From positions 558,001-622,000 of the forward strand of contig NZ_JBHLJR010000001.1 of assembly GCF_043677095.1 (NCBI RefSeq): a stretch of 64,000 bases of DNA, in the 5' to 3' direction. The DNA is from Natronococcus roseus. GTDB lineage: Archaea > Halobacteriota > Halobacteria > Halobacteriales > Natrialbaceae. The notes beneath the pieces are model-generated. The model was not told the DNA's origin. It saw nothing but the letters and a program-made list of their open reading frames with translations, and did not search any database. Shown here piece after piece: positions 1 to 11,438 of the stretch (position 1 is the stretch's first letter; each line of letters starts with the position of its first letter). The position numbers and the translations under genes were made by a program.

Positions 1-2
1 AC

Positions 3-266
3 GACGGTCAGGGCCTCGATACCGGCCGACTGGCGCGGTTGGGAACGCTGATCGCGTTCGTGACGGCGGTCTCGCTGCTGACCTCCGCGCAGGTCCTCGC
101 GGGGGCGCTGTTTTCGATCGCGGTCGTCGCCATCGGCAGCATCGCGCTCGTCACCGCTATCACCGGGTTCCTGATCTCGCTGGGAACGGCCTACGACGAG
201 TCGGCCGAGAAGTGGGCGGCGGAGAGCGACAGACACCGCCGCGAGGCAGCCGGCAGCCGGGAGTGA
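3..266 (+). CDS. C-terminal part of a small membrane protein (5' end outside the window)
   Basis: The frame is open from the left edge of the window, so the true start may lie outside. An internal TTG at 39 would give a 75-residue protein. Two hydrophobic stretches are visible, roughly residues 1-24 and 22-50 counted from that TTG, followed by a charged tail rich in Asp, Glu and Arg that would sit in the cytoplasm. No enzyme motif is visible. It ends 48 bp before the asparagine-synthase-like gene. Function unknown. Confidence 0.6.
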   Translation, partial: DGQGLDTGRLARLGTLIAFVTAVSLLTSAQVLAGALFSIAVVAIGSIALVTAITGFLISLGTAYDESAEKWAAESDRHRREAAGSRE

Positions 267-314
267 GCGATCCCGGGTCGTCGAACCTAAGTACGTCTCG
301 CCGCAACTCGGCGT

Positions 315-2063
315 ATGCAGACGTCGCTGCGCCACGACGGCTGGACCCGAACGGAGGGAATCGCGGTTCGGGGCCGCGCCTTCGAAGGCGACCGAGTCCT
401 CGACGGAGCGTCCCTCGTCGCCCGCTTTGCCGACGCCAGAACTGCCGACGTGAGTCTCGACGCCGTCGCCTCGATCGCCGCCGACCTCGAGGGCTTTTTC
501 GCCGCCGTCGTCGCCGATGCCGACACGACCTATCTCGTCGCCGACGGCGCCCGATCGATCCCGCTGTACTACGGTCCCGACGGGCCGGTCTCCGATCGCG
601 GCCGCGTCGTCCGCGAGGCGCTCGAGGCGCCGACGGATCCGATCGCGGAGAGCGAGTTCCTCCTGACGCGGTACGTCACCGGTCCGGAGACGATCTGGTC
701 GGGAGTGTACGCGACCCAGCCCGGCGAAGTGGTTCGAATAGACGACGGGGGAGTCACTCGACGCACCTACCGCGAGTACTGGCCCTCGGGTCCCGTCGAC
801 GAACCGGGGACCAAAGCCCCGCGGGCCCGCCTCGAGTCGGCCCTCGAAACCGCGCTCGACCGCCTCGAGCGCGTCGCGGGCGACCGTCCCGTCGTTGTCC
901 CGCTCTCGGGCGGCTACGACTCTCGGCTGCTCGCGTCGGCGCTCGTCGAGCGCGGCCGGGAGGTGATCAGTTTTACTTTCGGCAGGTCGGGCCACCCCGA
1001 CGTCGAACTGAGCAGGGAGATCGCGGATCGCCTCGGGATTCGCTGGGAGTTCTGTGACTACGACGAGTCGACGTGGCGAGAGTGGTACCGCGGCCCGGAC
1101 GGACGGCGGTACGATCGCGAGGCGTTCGGGGGCGACGCGCTCCCCTTCCTCGCGGAGTGGCCCGCCGTCCGCGAGCTGGTCGCCGACGGACGGCTCCCGA
1201 CCGACGCGCTGTACTGTCCGGGCCACACCGTCGCGACGCCCAGCGAGCGGCTGCCGCGGTTCGTCGACGAGCGCGAACGGAAGACGGACGCGAGCGTCGG
1301 CTGCGGACCGGCCGTCGACGCCGATGACGACGCGCTCGACCGGGAGCTGATCGCCCCCTCGCTCGGAGATCTCGCCGACTACGTCCTCGAGCGCCACTAC
1401 TCGCTGTGGGAGTGGGACGACGAGGCGTTCGAACGAGCCGCGCGCGAGCGGATCCGGTGCGGGCTCTGCGGCGACCGCGACCCGGACGCCGTCGCGGATC
1501 CCGAGCGCGCGGCCGCGGCCTACGAGCGCTGGGAGTGGCGCGGTCGGATGGCGACGTTCACCAACGGGGACCTTCGGGTCTACGAGGACGCGGGTCTCGA
1601 CTGGTGGCTGCCGCTGTGGGACCCCGCCTATGTTCGTGCCTGGGAACGGGTTCCGCTCGAGGCGAGACGGGGCAAGGGACTCCACACCGACCTCGCGCGA
1701 GAGCGGTATCGACGCGCGGCCGACGTCCCCGACGAACGGGCGGGGCTGACGGATCGGACGCTCTCGGCCGCTGATCGTCACCTCGCGCTGATTCGGCACT
1801 CGCCGGTTCGCCAGTTCACCGAGCGCGGCGGCGACTGGGAGCCGCCGTTTCTCGCGCCGCGGTCGGCCTGGAGCGAGCCCGGGTCCCACCCGCTTTCGTG
1901 GTACGGCATCGTCGACGACGCGGTCCTCGAGGCGCTCCCGGCGTTCCGGAACCTCTACGCGCTGCGAACGCTCGCCGCGACGGGGCGACTCGATCTCGAG
2001 GACGCGTCGGATCCGATCCTCGACGGGCCGACGCTTCGATTGCCGACGGCGGGCGACGGCTGA
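315..2063 (+). CDS. Asparagine-synthase-like ATP-pyrophosphatase protein
   Basis: A 582-residue protein with the C-terminal synthetase fold of glutamine-dependent asparagine synthases. The PP-loop is seen as LSGGYDSRLLAS near residue 197, which in this family binds ATP and adenylates aspartate or a related carboxylate. The N-terminal third resembles the Ntn glutaminase domain, but the protein starts MQTSLRH and so lacks the Cys2 nucleophile needed to hydrolyse glutamine. It may therefore use ammonia or act on another acid. A Cys pair lies mid-protein (RCGLCGDRD). Haloarchaea carry several such paralogues, often linked to surface or glycan modification, so the true substrate is open. The ATG is chosen because a short leader precedes it and no earlier in-frame start is better. 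Confidence 0.75.
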   Translation: MQTSLRHDGWTRTEGIAVRGRAFEGDRVLDGASLVARFADARTADVSLDAVASIAADLEGFFAAVVADADTTYLVADGARSIPLYYGPDGPVSDRGRVVREALEAPTDPIAESEFLLTRYVTGPETIWSGVYATQPGEVVRIDDGGVTRRTYREYWPSGPVDEPGTKAPRARLESALETALDRLERVAGDRPVVVPLSGGYDSRLLASALVERGREVISFTFGRSGHPDVELSREIADRLGIRWEFCDYDESTWREWYRGPDGRRYDREAFGGDALPFLAEWPAVRELVADGRLPTDALYCPGHTVATPSERLPRFVDERERKTDASVGCGPAVDADDDALDRELIAPSLGDLADYVLERHYSLWEWDDEAFERAARERIRCGLCGDRDPDAVADPERAAAAYERWEWRGRMATFTNGDLRVYEDAGLDWWLPLWDPAYVRAWERVPLEARRGKGLHTDLARERYRRAADVPDERAGLTDRTLSAADRHLALIRHSPVRQFTERGGDWEPPFLAPRSAWSEPGSHPLSWYGIVDDAVLEALPAFRNLYALRTLAATGRLDLEDASDPILDGPTLRLPTAGDG

Positions 2064-2114
2064 GTCGGATCGAAAGCGCGACCCTTACGTACCACCGGTT
2101 GTGATCACTCGGTA

Positions 2115-3200
2115 ATGAGACGACGGACGTTTCTCGCGAGCGGGGGGACAGTCGCCGGACTCGGTCTGGCCGGCTGCATCTCACAGGACGGAGACAACGG
2201 CGGAACGACCGGGAACGGCGACGACGAGGACGTGCTCCGGGTCGCGGCGAACACCTCGTTCGTCGACGCGCCCAGCGACAGCCCCGGCGAGTGGATCGCT
2301 GACGAGTTCGCCGACCGGTACGACGTCGAGTTCGAGTGGCACACGCCCGAACAGGAGCTGAACTACTACATCGAACGCCACAACGAGGACGTCGAGATCG
2401 AGCCCGAGCTCTACTTGGGACTAAACCCCCACGAGGTCGTCCGGGCCGACCAGAATACCGACGACGAGCTGTTCGTCGAGACCGACGAGGACGCCCTCGA
2501 GCACGTCGCGAACGTCGACGAGGAACACTACTTCGACCCGCACGGACGGGTGATCCCGACCTATCGGAGCTTCTGTGCGATGGTCTACGACGGCCGGAAC
2601 GTCGATACTCCCGAGACGTTCGACGACCTGCTCGATCCGAAGTACGAGGGCCAGATCGCGGTCTCGAACCCCCAGCGCGGGACGACGGGGCTGCTCTTCT
2701 TGCTGTGGACGATCGACCACTTCGGCGAGGACGAGTACCTCGAGTACTGGGAGGAGCTGCTCGACAACGACACCCGCGTCCTCGACTCCTGGAGCGAGGT
2801 CTACGCGCAGTTCGAGGAGGGCGAGGTTCCGGTCGTCGCCTCCTACGCGAACGACCGCGTCTACGCCCAGCGCGCCGACAACGATCTCGAGAAACACCAG
2901 GTCTCGCTGCTGCACGATCAGGCCTACGCCAACGTTGCCGGCATGGCCCGCTTCGCCGACGGGACGAACGACGAACTCGCCCACGAATTCATGGACTTCA
3001 TCCTCGATCCCGAAGTCCAGGCGGTGATCGCCGAACGCAACGTGACGGGTCCGGTCAACGACGAAACCGAGCTGCCGGAGGTGTACGAGGAGTACGCCGA
3101 AGTGCCCGACGACACGCCGTTCTTCGACTACGACGACCTCGAGGCGAACCTCGACGACTGGCTCGGCGAGTGGGAGCAGGTCGCCGCAGGCGACCACTGA
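2115..3200 (+). CDS. thiB: Thiamine-type ABC transporter, substrate-binding lipoprotein
   Basis: A 361-residue exported binding protein. The N-terminus reads MRRRTFLASGG followed by a hydrophobic stretch and the lipobox LAGC near residue 20, which indicates Tat export and lipid anchoring on the outer face of the membrane. An acidic Asp/Gly/Asn linker follows. The body matches the periplasmic binding proteins of the thiamine/iron(III)/spermidine class (segments such as ADQNTDDELFVETDED and a C-terminal FMDFILDPEVQAVIAERN). The double permease and the ATPase follow on the same strand, separated by an opposite-strand thiamine-binding protein gene. Thiamine is inferred from that neighbour; iron would be the alternative. 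Confidence 0.75.
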   Translation: MRRRTFLASGGTVAGLGLAGCISQDGDNGGTTGNGDDEDVLRVAANTSFVDAPSDSPGEWIADEFADRYDVEFEWHTPEQELNYYIERHNEDVEIEPELYLGLNPHEVVRADQNTDDELFVETDEDALEHVANVDEEHYFDPHGRVIPTYRSFCAMVYDGRNVDTPETFDDLLDPKYEGQIAVSNPQRGTTGLLFLLWTIDHFGEDEYLEYWEELLDNDTRVLDSWSEVYAQFEEGEVPVVASYANDRVYAQRADNDLEKHQVSLLHDQAYANVAGMARFADGTNDELAHEFMDFILDPEVQAVIAERNVTGPVNDETELPEVYEEYAEVPDDTPFFDYDDLEANLDDWLGEWEQVAAGDH

Positions 3201-3275
3201 ACGAGCCGTGGTCTCGAGCGCTCCGGACGATCCGACCGCGGGCGTCGCGAAGCGGCGAACGGCGCGAGCGACGCC

Positions 3276-3590
3276 TCAGTCGCCGTCGCTCCGGGCGTCG
3301 CGTCCGAGCTCCGACTCGACGGCGTCGACCTTGTCGCTCGCCGTCATCGACTTCTCGCGTCTGTCGTCGACCTGCACCAGCGTCTGGACCTCGCTGCCGT
3401 CGACCGCCTGGTGGGCAGCCCCACAGGCCGCGAACAGCTCCTCGACGTCCTCAGCCTCGAGGGTGGTCGCCATCGGTGTCGTCTCGTACTCGACGTCGTA
3501 CTCCTCGAGAGCGTCGATCGCGGCCGCCACGTTCTCGGTCGCGTCGTCGTCGGTGATCGGCGTTACGCGAAGCAGTGCGAAAACTGTCAT
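3276..3590 (-). CDS. Thiamine-binding protein, MTH1187/YkoF (DUF77, UPF0045) type
   Basis: A 104-residue protein with the ferredoxin-like layout of the MTH1187/DUF77 family: a beta strand at MTVFALLRVTPI, a helix over TENVAAAIDALEEY, a strand with TTPMATTLEA, a helix EDVEELFAACGAAHQAV and a final strand TLVQVDD. Family members bind thiamine or its hydroxymethylpyrimidine part and often sit beside thiamine transporters. It lies on the strand opposite to the transporter genes, convergent with the binding protein (75 bp between the stops) and divergent from the permease (111 bp between the starts). It probably senses or buffers imported thiamine; that role is inferred. Confidence 0.75.
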   Translation of the reverse strand: MTVFALLRVTPITDDDATENVAAAIDALEEYDVEYETTPMATTLEAEDVEELFAACGAAHQAVDGSEVQTLVQVDDRREKSMTASDKVDAVESELGRDARSDGD

Positions 3591-3701
3591 CGCCGACCGT
3601 TGCCGCGGTCGTCACGTAGTGGTTTCGGTCCCCGGTACCACCGAGTGGTTGAACCGACTCGCGAACCGTAGCCCAACGACGGAACCCGCGGAGGTGGCCG
3701 C

Positions 3702-5594
3702 GTGAACGATCGCTCGGATCCGAAAGCCGATGGCGGAGCGACCACGCCCGTCGACGTTCCCGCTTCTGGTTCCGACTCCGAGAACCCCCGTGCGGAAGAC
3801 GAGCCGACGGGGCGACGGAACGCGAGGGGAATCCGCAACCGCCTCGAGCGTCGGGCCATCGCGCTGTTCGGCCTCGGAACGATCCTCCTGCTGGTCGTGC
3901 TGTTTTACTACCCCGTCGCGACGGTGTTCGTCGAGGCCGTCGTCGTCGAGGGTGCCGTGACGCTCGCGGTCTTCCTCGAGCTCCTTCGGGACCCGTTCTA
4001 CTTCGGGGACGTCGCCCGCCTGTTCGCCGGCGAGTCACCGCTCGCGGTCGCGAGCGACCTGCTCTCTGCCGATCGCCGGATCGGGATCGTCGGCTTCACC
4101 GCGTACCAGGCGTTTCTCTCGACGCTGCTCAGCGTCGCGCTGGGCGTCCCCGCCGCGTACGTCCTCGCGCGCTACGAGTTTCGCGGACGGCAGACGCTGC
4201 GCTCGCTGACGGTGCTTCCGTTCGTCCTCCCGTCGATCATGGTCGCCGTGGGCTTCGTCGCGACGTTCGGTCAGAACGGCACGCTCAACCGACTGCTCGG
4301 ACTCGTCGGGCTCGGCCCGATCGAACTGATGTTCACGCTCGAGGCGATCCTCATCGCCCACGCCTTCTACAACGCCCCGCTGGTGGCGCGGGTGACGACC
4401 GCGGCCTGGGAGTCCGTCGACGCGAGCGCGATCGAGACCGCCCGCAGCCTCGGGGCGAGCCCCTTCCGGGCCTTTCGGGACGTCGTCGCGCCGCAGCTGT
4501 ACCCGGCCGTACTGATGGGTGCCGCACTCACCTTCGTCTTTACCTTCGGCACGTTCCCGATCGTGCTGGCGCTGGGCGGGTTCGAGTTGGCGACCGTCGA
4601 GGTGTTCGTCTACCGGCTGATCCAGGACCTGAACTACGCCGAGGCGGCCGCGCTGGCGATCGTCGAACTCGTCATCACGCTCGGGATCCTCTACGGCTAC
4701 CTGCGCTACGAGGCGAACCACGTCGTCCGCTCGCGCGGCGTGCGTCCGCTCCCGCGTCGCCCGCTCTCGCCGCCGTCGCTGTCGGTCCGCGAGTTGGCCC
4801 CGCGGGCCGGGATCGCCGTCTACGCCGCGATCGCGCTGGTCGTCTTCGTCTCGCCGATCGTCAGCATGCTCTACGCGAGCGTCGCGGGCCCGAACGGACT
4901 CACGCTGGATCACTACCGGTTCCTGATAGACCGCCAGCAGACCGCCGCGGCGTTCCAGGTCCGGCCCTGGCCCGCGATCCGAAACTCCCTGCTCTTTGCC
5001 GCCGGCGCGCTCGCGCTCGCCCTTCCGATGGGCGTCGTCGTCTCGGTGCTGACGACCAGACGCTACCGAGGTCGAAAGCTCGTCGACGCCGTGGCGATGG
5101 CCCCGCTCGCCGTCTCGGGGATCATCGTCGGGATCGGCCTCCTGCGAGGGCCCGTCTTCGGCATCGAGCTCGCGGGCTGGCAGATCACGATGGGCGGCGC
5201 CGCGGCGATCGTCGCCGCCCACGCGGTCTCGTGTTACCCGTTTGTCGTGCGGACCGTCGCGCCGGGGCTCGAGTCCGTCGACCGCTCGCTCGTCGAGTCC
5301 GCCCGCGCGCTGGGGGCCTCCCGGGCGCGAGTGCTGTACGACGTCGAGCTCCCGCTGGTCTGGCCGGGCGTCGTCGCGGGCGCCGCCTTCGTCGTCGCCA
5401 TCTCGATGGGCGAGTTCTCCTCGACGGTGATCCTCGCGACCGGAACGGATCAGTACACGATGCCGGTCGCGATCGAACGGTTCATCGGGCGTCGGCTCGG
5501 ACCCGCAACCGCAATGGGCGTCGTCCTGCTGGTCGTCACGAGCATCAGTTTCGTGATCATCGACCGCCTCGGAGGTGAGAGCTTTGGCATCTGA
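3702..5594 (+). CDS. thiP: Thiamine-type ABC transporter, fused double permease
   Basis: A 630-residue integral membrane protein made of two fused permease domains, as in ThiP and FbpB. Each half carries the EAA loop that docks on the ATPase: ARSLGASPFRAFRDVVAPQL near residue 250 and ARALGASRARVLYDVELPLV near residue 535. About twelve hydrophobic segments are visible after a charged cytoplasmic N-terminus of about 50 residues. The start is GTG at 3702, with GGAGGTG about 8 bp upstream. It overlaps the ATPase gene by a few codons, so the two are probably co-translated. Confidence 0.8.
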   Translation: MNDRSDPKADGGATTPVDVPASGSDSENPRAEDEPTGRRNARGIRNRLERRAIALFGLGTILLLVVLFYYPVATVFVEAVVVEGAVTLAVFLELLRDPFYFGDVARLFAGESPLAVASDLLSADRRIGIVGFTAYQAFLSTLLSVALGVPAAYVLARYEFRGRQTLRSLTVLPFVLPSIMVAVGFVATFGQNGTLNRLLGLVGLGPIELMFTLEAILIAHAFYNAPLVARVTTAAWESVDASAIETARSLGASPFRAFRDVVAPQLYPAVLMGAALTFVFTFGTFPIVLALGGFELATVEVFVYRLIQDLNYAEAAALAIVELVITLGILYGYLRYEANHVVRSRGVRPLPRRPLSPPSLSVRELAPRAGIAVYAAIALVVFVSPIVSMLYASVAGPNGLTLDHYRFLIDRQQTAAAFQVRPWPAIRNSLLFAAGALALALPMGVVVSVLTTRRYRGRKLVDAVAMAPLAVSGIIVGIGLLRGPVFGIELAGWQITMGGAAAIVAAHAVSCYPFVVRTVAPGLESVDRSLVESARALGASRARVLYDVELPLVWPGVVAGAAFVVAISMGEFSSTVILATGTDQYTMPVAIERFIGRRLGPATAMGVVLLVVTSISFVIIDRLGGESFGI

Positions 5595-6747
5595 GAAACC
5601 GAATCGCTCCCTCGAGCGACTCGAGGACGGGGATCGGGACTCGAGCGCCGAGTCGCCGACCGGGGACCGCCCAATCGCCGTCGAACTCGAGGACGTCACG
5701 AAACGCTACGCCGGGACGACGGCCGTCGACGGCGTCTCGCTGTCGGTTCGGGAGGGGGAGTTCTTTACGCTCGTCGGTCCCTCCGGCTGTGGAAAGACGA
5801 CGACGCTGCGGCTGATCGCCGGCTTCGAGTCGGCAACCGACGGCGCGGTTCGGTTCCACGGCGAGGACGTCACCGGCGTCCCGCCCGAGGCCCGGGACGT
5901 CGGCGTCGTCTTTCAGAACTACGCGCTGTTTCCTCACATGAGCGTCGGCGAGAACGTCGCCTACGGACTCAACTTCGCCGACCCGCCCGGCGGCGTCTCG
6001 GACGACGAACGGGTCCGGGAGTTACTCGAGCTGGTCGACCTCGAGGGGATGCAGGACAGGGAACCCGATCGACTCTCGGGCGGCCAGCAACAGCGGGTCG
6101 CGATCGCCCGCGCGCTGGCGCCCGGCCCCGACGTCCTCCTGCTCGACGAGCCGATGAGCGCGCTCGACGCCCAGCTGCGCGAGCGACTCCGGATTCAGGT
6201 GAGGGCGATCCAGAAGGAGCTGGGAATCACGACCGTCTACGTCACCCACGACCAGGAGGAGGCCCTGGCTATCTCGGATCGCGTCGCGGTGATGCGGGCC
6301 GGGACGCCGGAGCAGGTGGCGACCCCGCAGGATATCTACCGCCGGCCGGAGACGCGGTTCGTCGCGGAGTTCGTCGGCGACAACAACGTGTTCGACGGAA
6401 CGGTTCGGTCGCTCGACGGGGACGGGCTCGCATCGATCGACGTCGGTCCGGAGACGTTCACCGTCGCCCCCGGGAAACGCGACGTCGCCGTCGGCCGGGC
6501 CCTCGCGCTCTGCGTCAGACCGGAGAACCTGATCGTCGCGGCCGATCCGAGCGACGGCCTCGAGACGGAAAACGCGACGACGGCGACCGTCCGGAGCGCG
6601 GAGTTTCTCGGCGAGACGACGCGGGTCCACCTCGAGTGGCACGGGCAGGAGCTACTCGTCCGAACGCGGAATCCGCTGTCCGGCGACGTCCTCGTCGGGT
6701 TCGATCCCGAAGACGCACACGTCGTCGCGGTCGATCGAACTGTCTGA
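5584..6747 (+). CDS. thiQ: Thiamine-type ABC transporter, ATP-binding protein
   Basis: The ATPase that powers the transporter. It shows Walker A GPSGCGKTT near residue 66, the Q-loop VVFQNYALFPH, signature LSGGQQQRVAIARAL, Walker B VLLLDEPMSALD and the H-loop VTHD. A C-terminal TOBE-like regulatory region follows (about residues 250-387), as in MalK/PotA-type subunits. Length is 387 residues from TTG 5584, chosen because GGAGGTG at 5571-5577 sits 6 bp before it; a GTG at 5575 would add three codons. It overlaps the end of the permease gene by 11 bp. Confidence 0.82.
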   Translation: MASEKPNRSLERLEDGDRDSSAESPTGDRPIAVELEDVTKRYAGTTAVDGVSLSVREGEFFTLVGPSGCGKTTTLRLIAGFESATDGAVRFHGEDVTGVPPEARDVGVVFQNYALFPHMSVGENVAYGLNFADPPGGVSDDERVRELLELVDLEGMQDREPDRLSGGQQQRVAIARALAPGPDVLLLDEPMSALDAQLRERLRIQVRAIQKELGITTVYVTHDQEEALAISDRVAVMRAGTPEQVATPQDIYRRPETRFVAEFVGDNNVFDGTVRSLDGDGLASIDVGPETFTVAPGKRDVAVGRALALCVRPENLIVAADPSDGLETENATTATVRSAEFLGETTRVHLEWHGQELLVRTRNPLSGDVLVGFDPEDAHVVAVDRTV

Positions 6748-6802
6748 TCGGCTCGACCGGCCCAGTACAGGGAGTCGACCGGATCGACGGGACGACCCGA
6801 TT

Positions 6803-6887
6803 TACCCATCTCCTACTTGCAAAGAAGAGATTCAGCATAGTAGGTGGGTAGATAATCTTAATAGGGTAGTCCCGATCCTGTTACCAC

Positions 6888-6888
<1 letters not shown>
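6803..6888 (+). promoter_or_regulatory. katG promoter region with imperfect inverted repeat
   Basis: A TATA-like AT stretch (ATCTTAATA, about 6855-6863) lies roughly 27 nt before the katG ATG at 6888. There is no Shine-Dalgarno site, so the transcript is probably leaderless. Just upstream, TACCCATCTCCTACT (6803-6817) is an imperfect inverted copy of AGTAGGTGGGTA (6839-6850). It could be an operator for a peroxide-responsive repressor or the end signal of the transporter operon. Binding factor not known. Confidence 0.45.
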
Positions 6889-9053
<2,165 letters not shown>

Positions 9054-9080
9054 CCACGGCCGGCAAGCCGTGAGAGGAGG

Positions 9081-11234
9081 TCACTCCCCCTTGACTCGGC
9101 TCCCACCCGGCGGCATGAAGTGCTGGATGCGGTCCGGGCTGGCGATCTTCCGGACGAACGACTCGTCGGCGAACTCCTCGCGGAACTGCCGGTAGAGCCG
9201 CTTCGCCGCGTCGGCCTGGGCGTACCGACCGGGCTCGAGTTCGATCGTCGTCTCGGCCTGGCCCTCGATGGCCGACGGCGGGCCGCCGATGACGCGGGTG
9301 TAGGGCTCACACTGGATGCCGACCGCCACGCCGACGGGCGTATCCCGGTAGTAGGTGCGGTCCCCGCGGATCGCGAACCCGCCCTTCTCGAGGTACTCGC
9401 CGCTCTCGGGGGTCTTAGTGACCTGATCCGAGTCGACGGCGTAGACGTCGCCCGCGTAGCGGCCGTCCTTCCAGACCGACGAGTAGGTAACGGCGAACTG
9501 GGCGGCCTCCTCGATGCTCGAGTCGGGTAGCTCGATGTCCGACGAGGACGCCTCGCTCGGGTCGGTCGCCTTCAGCACCGTGACGGGGCCGCCGTGGGCC
9601 TGGGTGTGAAGCACCGTATCGCCCGGCTCGAGGTACTTCTTGACGAGCTCCTCGTTCTGGTCGGCGTTTCGTCCGCCGATCACGAGGTAGCCGTCGCTGG
9701 TGTGGAACCAGCGGAACCGGTCGTACCAGGGTTCGTTCTCCCGGATCGGGACCGAGGCCAGCTCGAGCCAGTTCGTCTCCTCCTGCGCTTCGTCCTCGTC
9801 GTCGTCGGCCGTCTCGTCGGTTGCCTCCCACTCGTCGCGGCGTCGCTTGGCGTCCTCTAAGTCCTCGCGGGTGTCCTCGATGGCCGCCAGCGCGCCCTCC
9901 TTTTTCTCCGCGATGCGTTTGGCCTCGGTGTAGAGCCGATCGGCGTTCTGCTCGACGCCCTGCCGGGCGAGGAGGTCGATCTCCTCGCCGTCGAGCTCGA
10001 TGGTGACGATCCCCTCCGTTCCGTCGACGCCGACGACCGCCTCGGCGGCCTCGATGCCGCGTTCCTTCCCCTCCTCGAAGCGCTCCTCGATCTCGTCCCA
10101 GGGGCGATCCTGCGCGCGGGCCTCCTGGACCGTCGAGAGGATGTCGTCGACGACTCCGTACTCGGCGTACAGCAACTCGGCGTTCTCCCGCTGGGACTGG
10201 GCCTGCTGTTCGAACCCCTCGATCGCGCCCTGCTGTTGCTCGATGATCCGCTCGTGTTTGGCGATCTCCTCCTCGAAGTCGGGGCGCTGTTCGGTCGGAT
10301 CGGGCTCCTCCTCGTCTTCCAGCTCGAGCTCGAAGAAGTAGTCGTCGAGCGCGCCGAGGAAGCTGTCGGCGCGTTCGGCGGCTAGGCCGGCCTCCTCGTG
10401 TTCCTCGAGGGGGAACGGCGTGGCGTCGACGACCGGACCGTCGTCGGGCGACTCCGACTCCTCGGTCTCGCCGTCCTCCTCGACCGGCTCCCGGTACAGC
10501 CGCGGGTCGAAGTTCGCGTTTCGGACGTCGAGCGCGAGCCGCTCGATGGCCTCGTAGACGCGGCGGTAGTCGTCCTCGGTGGCGTCCTCGATGTCCATCG
10601 CCTTCTCGACGCCCGCGCGGGTGCAGACTTCCTCGGCGTACAGCCCGCCCATGTTGAGCTGGGTGGCGAGCGTCCGGACGACGTCGGTGTCGGAATCGTC
10701 CATCTCCCGGTCGAAGGCCTCCCGCGAGACCGACAGCGGGTTCGTCCGCGAGTCGGGGAACTCGTAGCGCGAGCCGGGGACGACCGTTCGGGATTTCAGC
10801 CGGACGGTCTCGAGGCAGTCGATCACCTCGTACTCGCCGTCGGTGACCGCAACGTTCCCCTGGCCGAACAGTTCGACGATGATGCGGGTGGTGCCGTCGT
10901 CGCGGTCGAAGACGAACTCGAGGATGCGGTCGAACTCGAACTGCTCGACGCCGACGAAGTCGGCCCCCGACAGTCGGTTGCGAAGCATCATCGCGAACTG
11001 GGGCGGCCGTCCAGGGGCGTCGGGCACCCGTTCGGGGGCGACCGTGTGGGCGCGTTTGATCTCGCCGACCTCGATCAACAACTCGACGCGACCGCGGTCG
11101 AAATCCCGCATCTTGAGCCGCAGAAGGTCGTCGCCGTAGAGGTAGGCCTTGTCGACCTTCGCGCCCTCGTAGGTGCCGAACTCCCCGACGAGGGCCGCGA
11201 GATCGACGCTCGTAAGCTCCCGCTTTGGATCCAT
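9081..11234 (-). CDS. rqcH: NFACT-family protein RqcH (ribosome-associated quality control)
   Basis: A 717-residue protein of the NFACT family (Rqc2/NEMF in eukaryotes, RqcH in bacteria), which binds 60S/50S subunits holding stalled nascent chains and recruits tRNA. It starts MDPKRELTSVDLAALV, followed by the NFACT-N domain (to about residue 170), a helix-hairpin region, a long acidic coiled coil (about 310-480, with REDLEDAKRRRDEWEA), and the NFACT-R/DUF814 domain near 500-620 (PWYDRFRWFHTSDGYLVIGGRN). The C-terminal segment ends basic. Convergent with katG, 28 bp between the stop codons. Confidence 0.85.
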   Translation of the reverse strand: MDPKRELTSVDLAALVGEFGTYEGAKVDKAYLYGDDLLRLKMRDFDRGRVELLIEVGEIKRAHTVAPERVPDAPGRPPQFAMMLRNRLSGADFVGVEQFEFDRILEFVFDRDDGTTRIIVELFGQGNVAVTDGEYEVIDCLETVRLKSRTVVPGSRYEFPDSRTNPLSVSREAFDREMDDSDTDVVRTLATQLNMGGLYAEEVCTRAGVEKAMDIEDATEDDYRRVYEAIERLALDVRNANFDPRLYREPVEEDGETEESESPDDGPVVDATPFPLEEHEEAGLAAERADSFLGALDDYFFELELEDEEEPDPTEQRPDFEEEIAKHERIIEQQQGAIEGFEQQAQSQRENAELLYAEYGVVDDILSTVQEARAQDRPWDEIEERFEEGKERGIEAAEAVVGVDGTEGIVTIELDGEEIDLLARQGVEQNADRLYTEAKRIAEKKEGALAAIEDTREDLEDAKRRRDEWEATDETADDDEDEAQEETNWLELASVPIRENEPWYDRFRWFHTSDGYLVIGGRNADQNEELVKKYLEPGDTVLHTQAHGGPVTVLKATDPSEASSSDIELPDSSIEEAAQFAVTYSSVWKDGRYAGDVYAVDSDQVTKTPESGEYLEKGGFAIRGDRTYYRDTPVGVAVGIQCEPYTRVIGGPPSAIEGQAETTIELEPGRYAQADAAKRLYRQFREEFADESFVRKIASPDRIQHFMPPGGSRVKGE

Positions 11235-11438
11235 ACCTCTATCTGCCCGGCCCGGTCAAAAAGGCGTGTCGCTCCGGCTCGAGCGAGGGTCTCGCGACTG
11301 CGCGCTCGCTCCGAGTCAGAAAGGCTCATCGGCGACGAGCCCGTCTCACACGAGCATGAACACGGCTGGCTCGCTCGCGAGCGGAACCGACGGGACGAGT
11401 ACGGACGAACGCCAAGCGCCCGGCGACGGAGGCGACCG

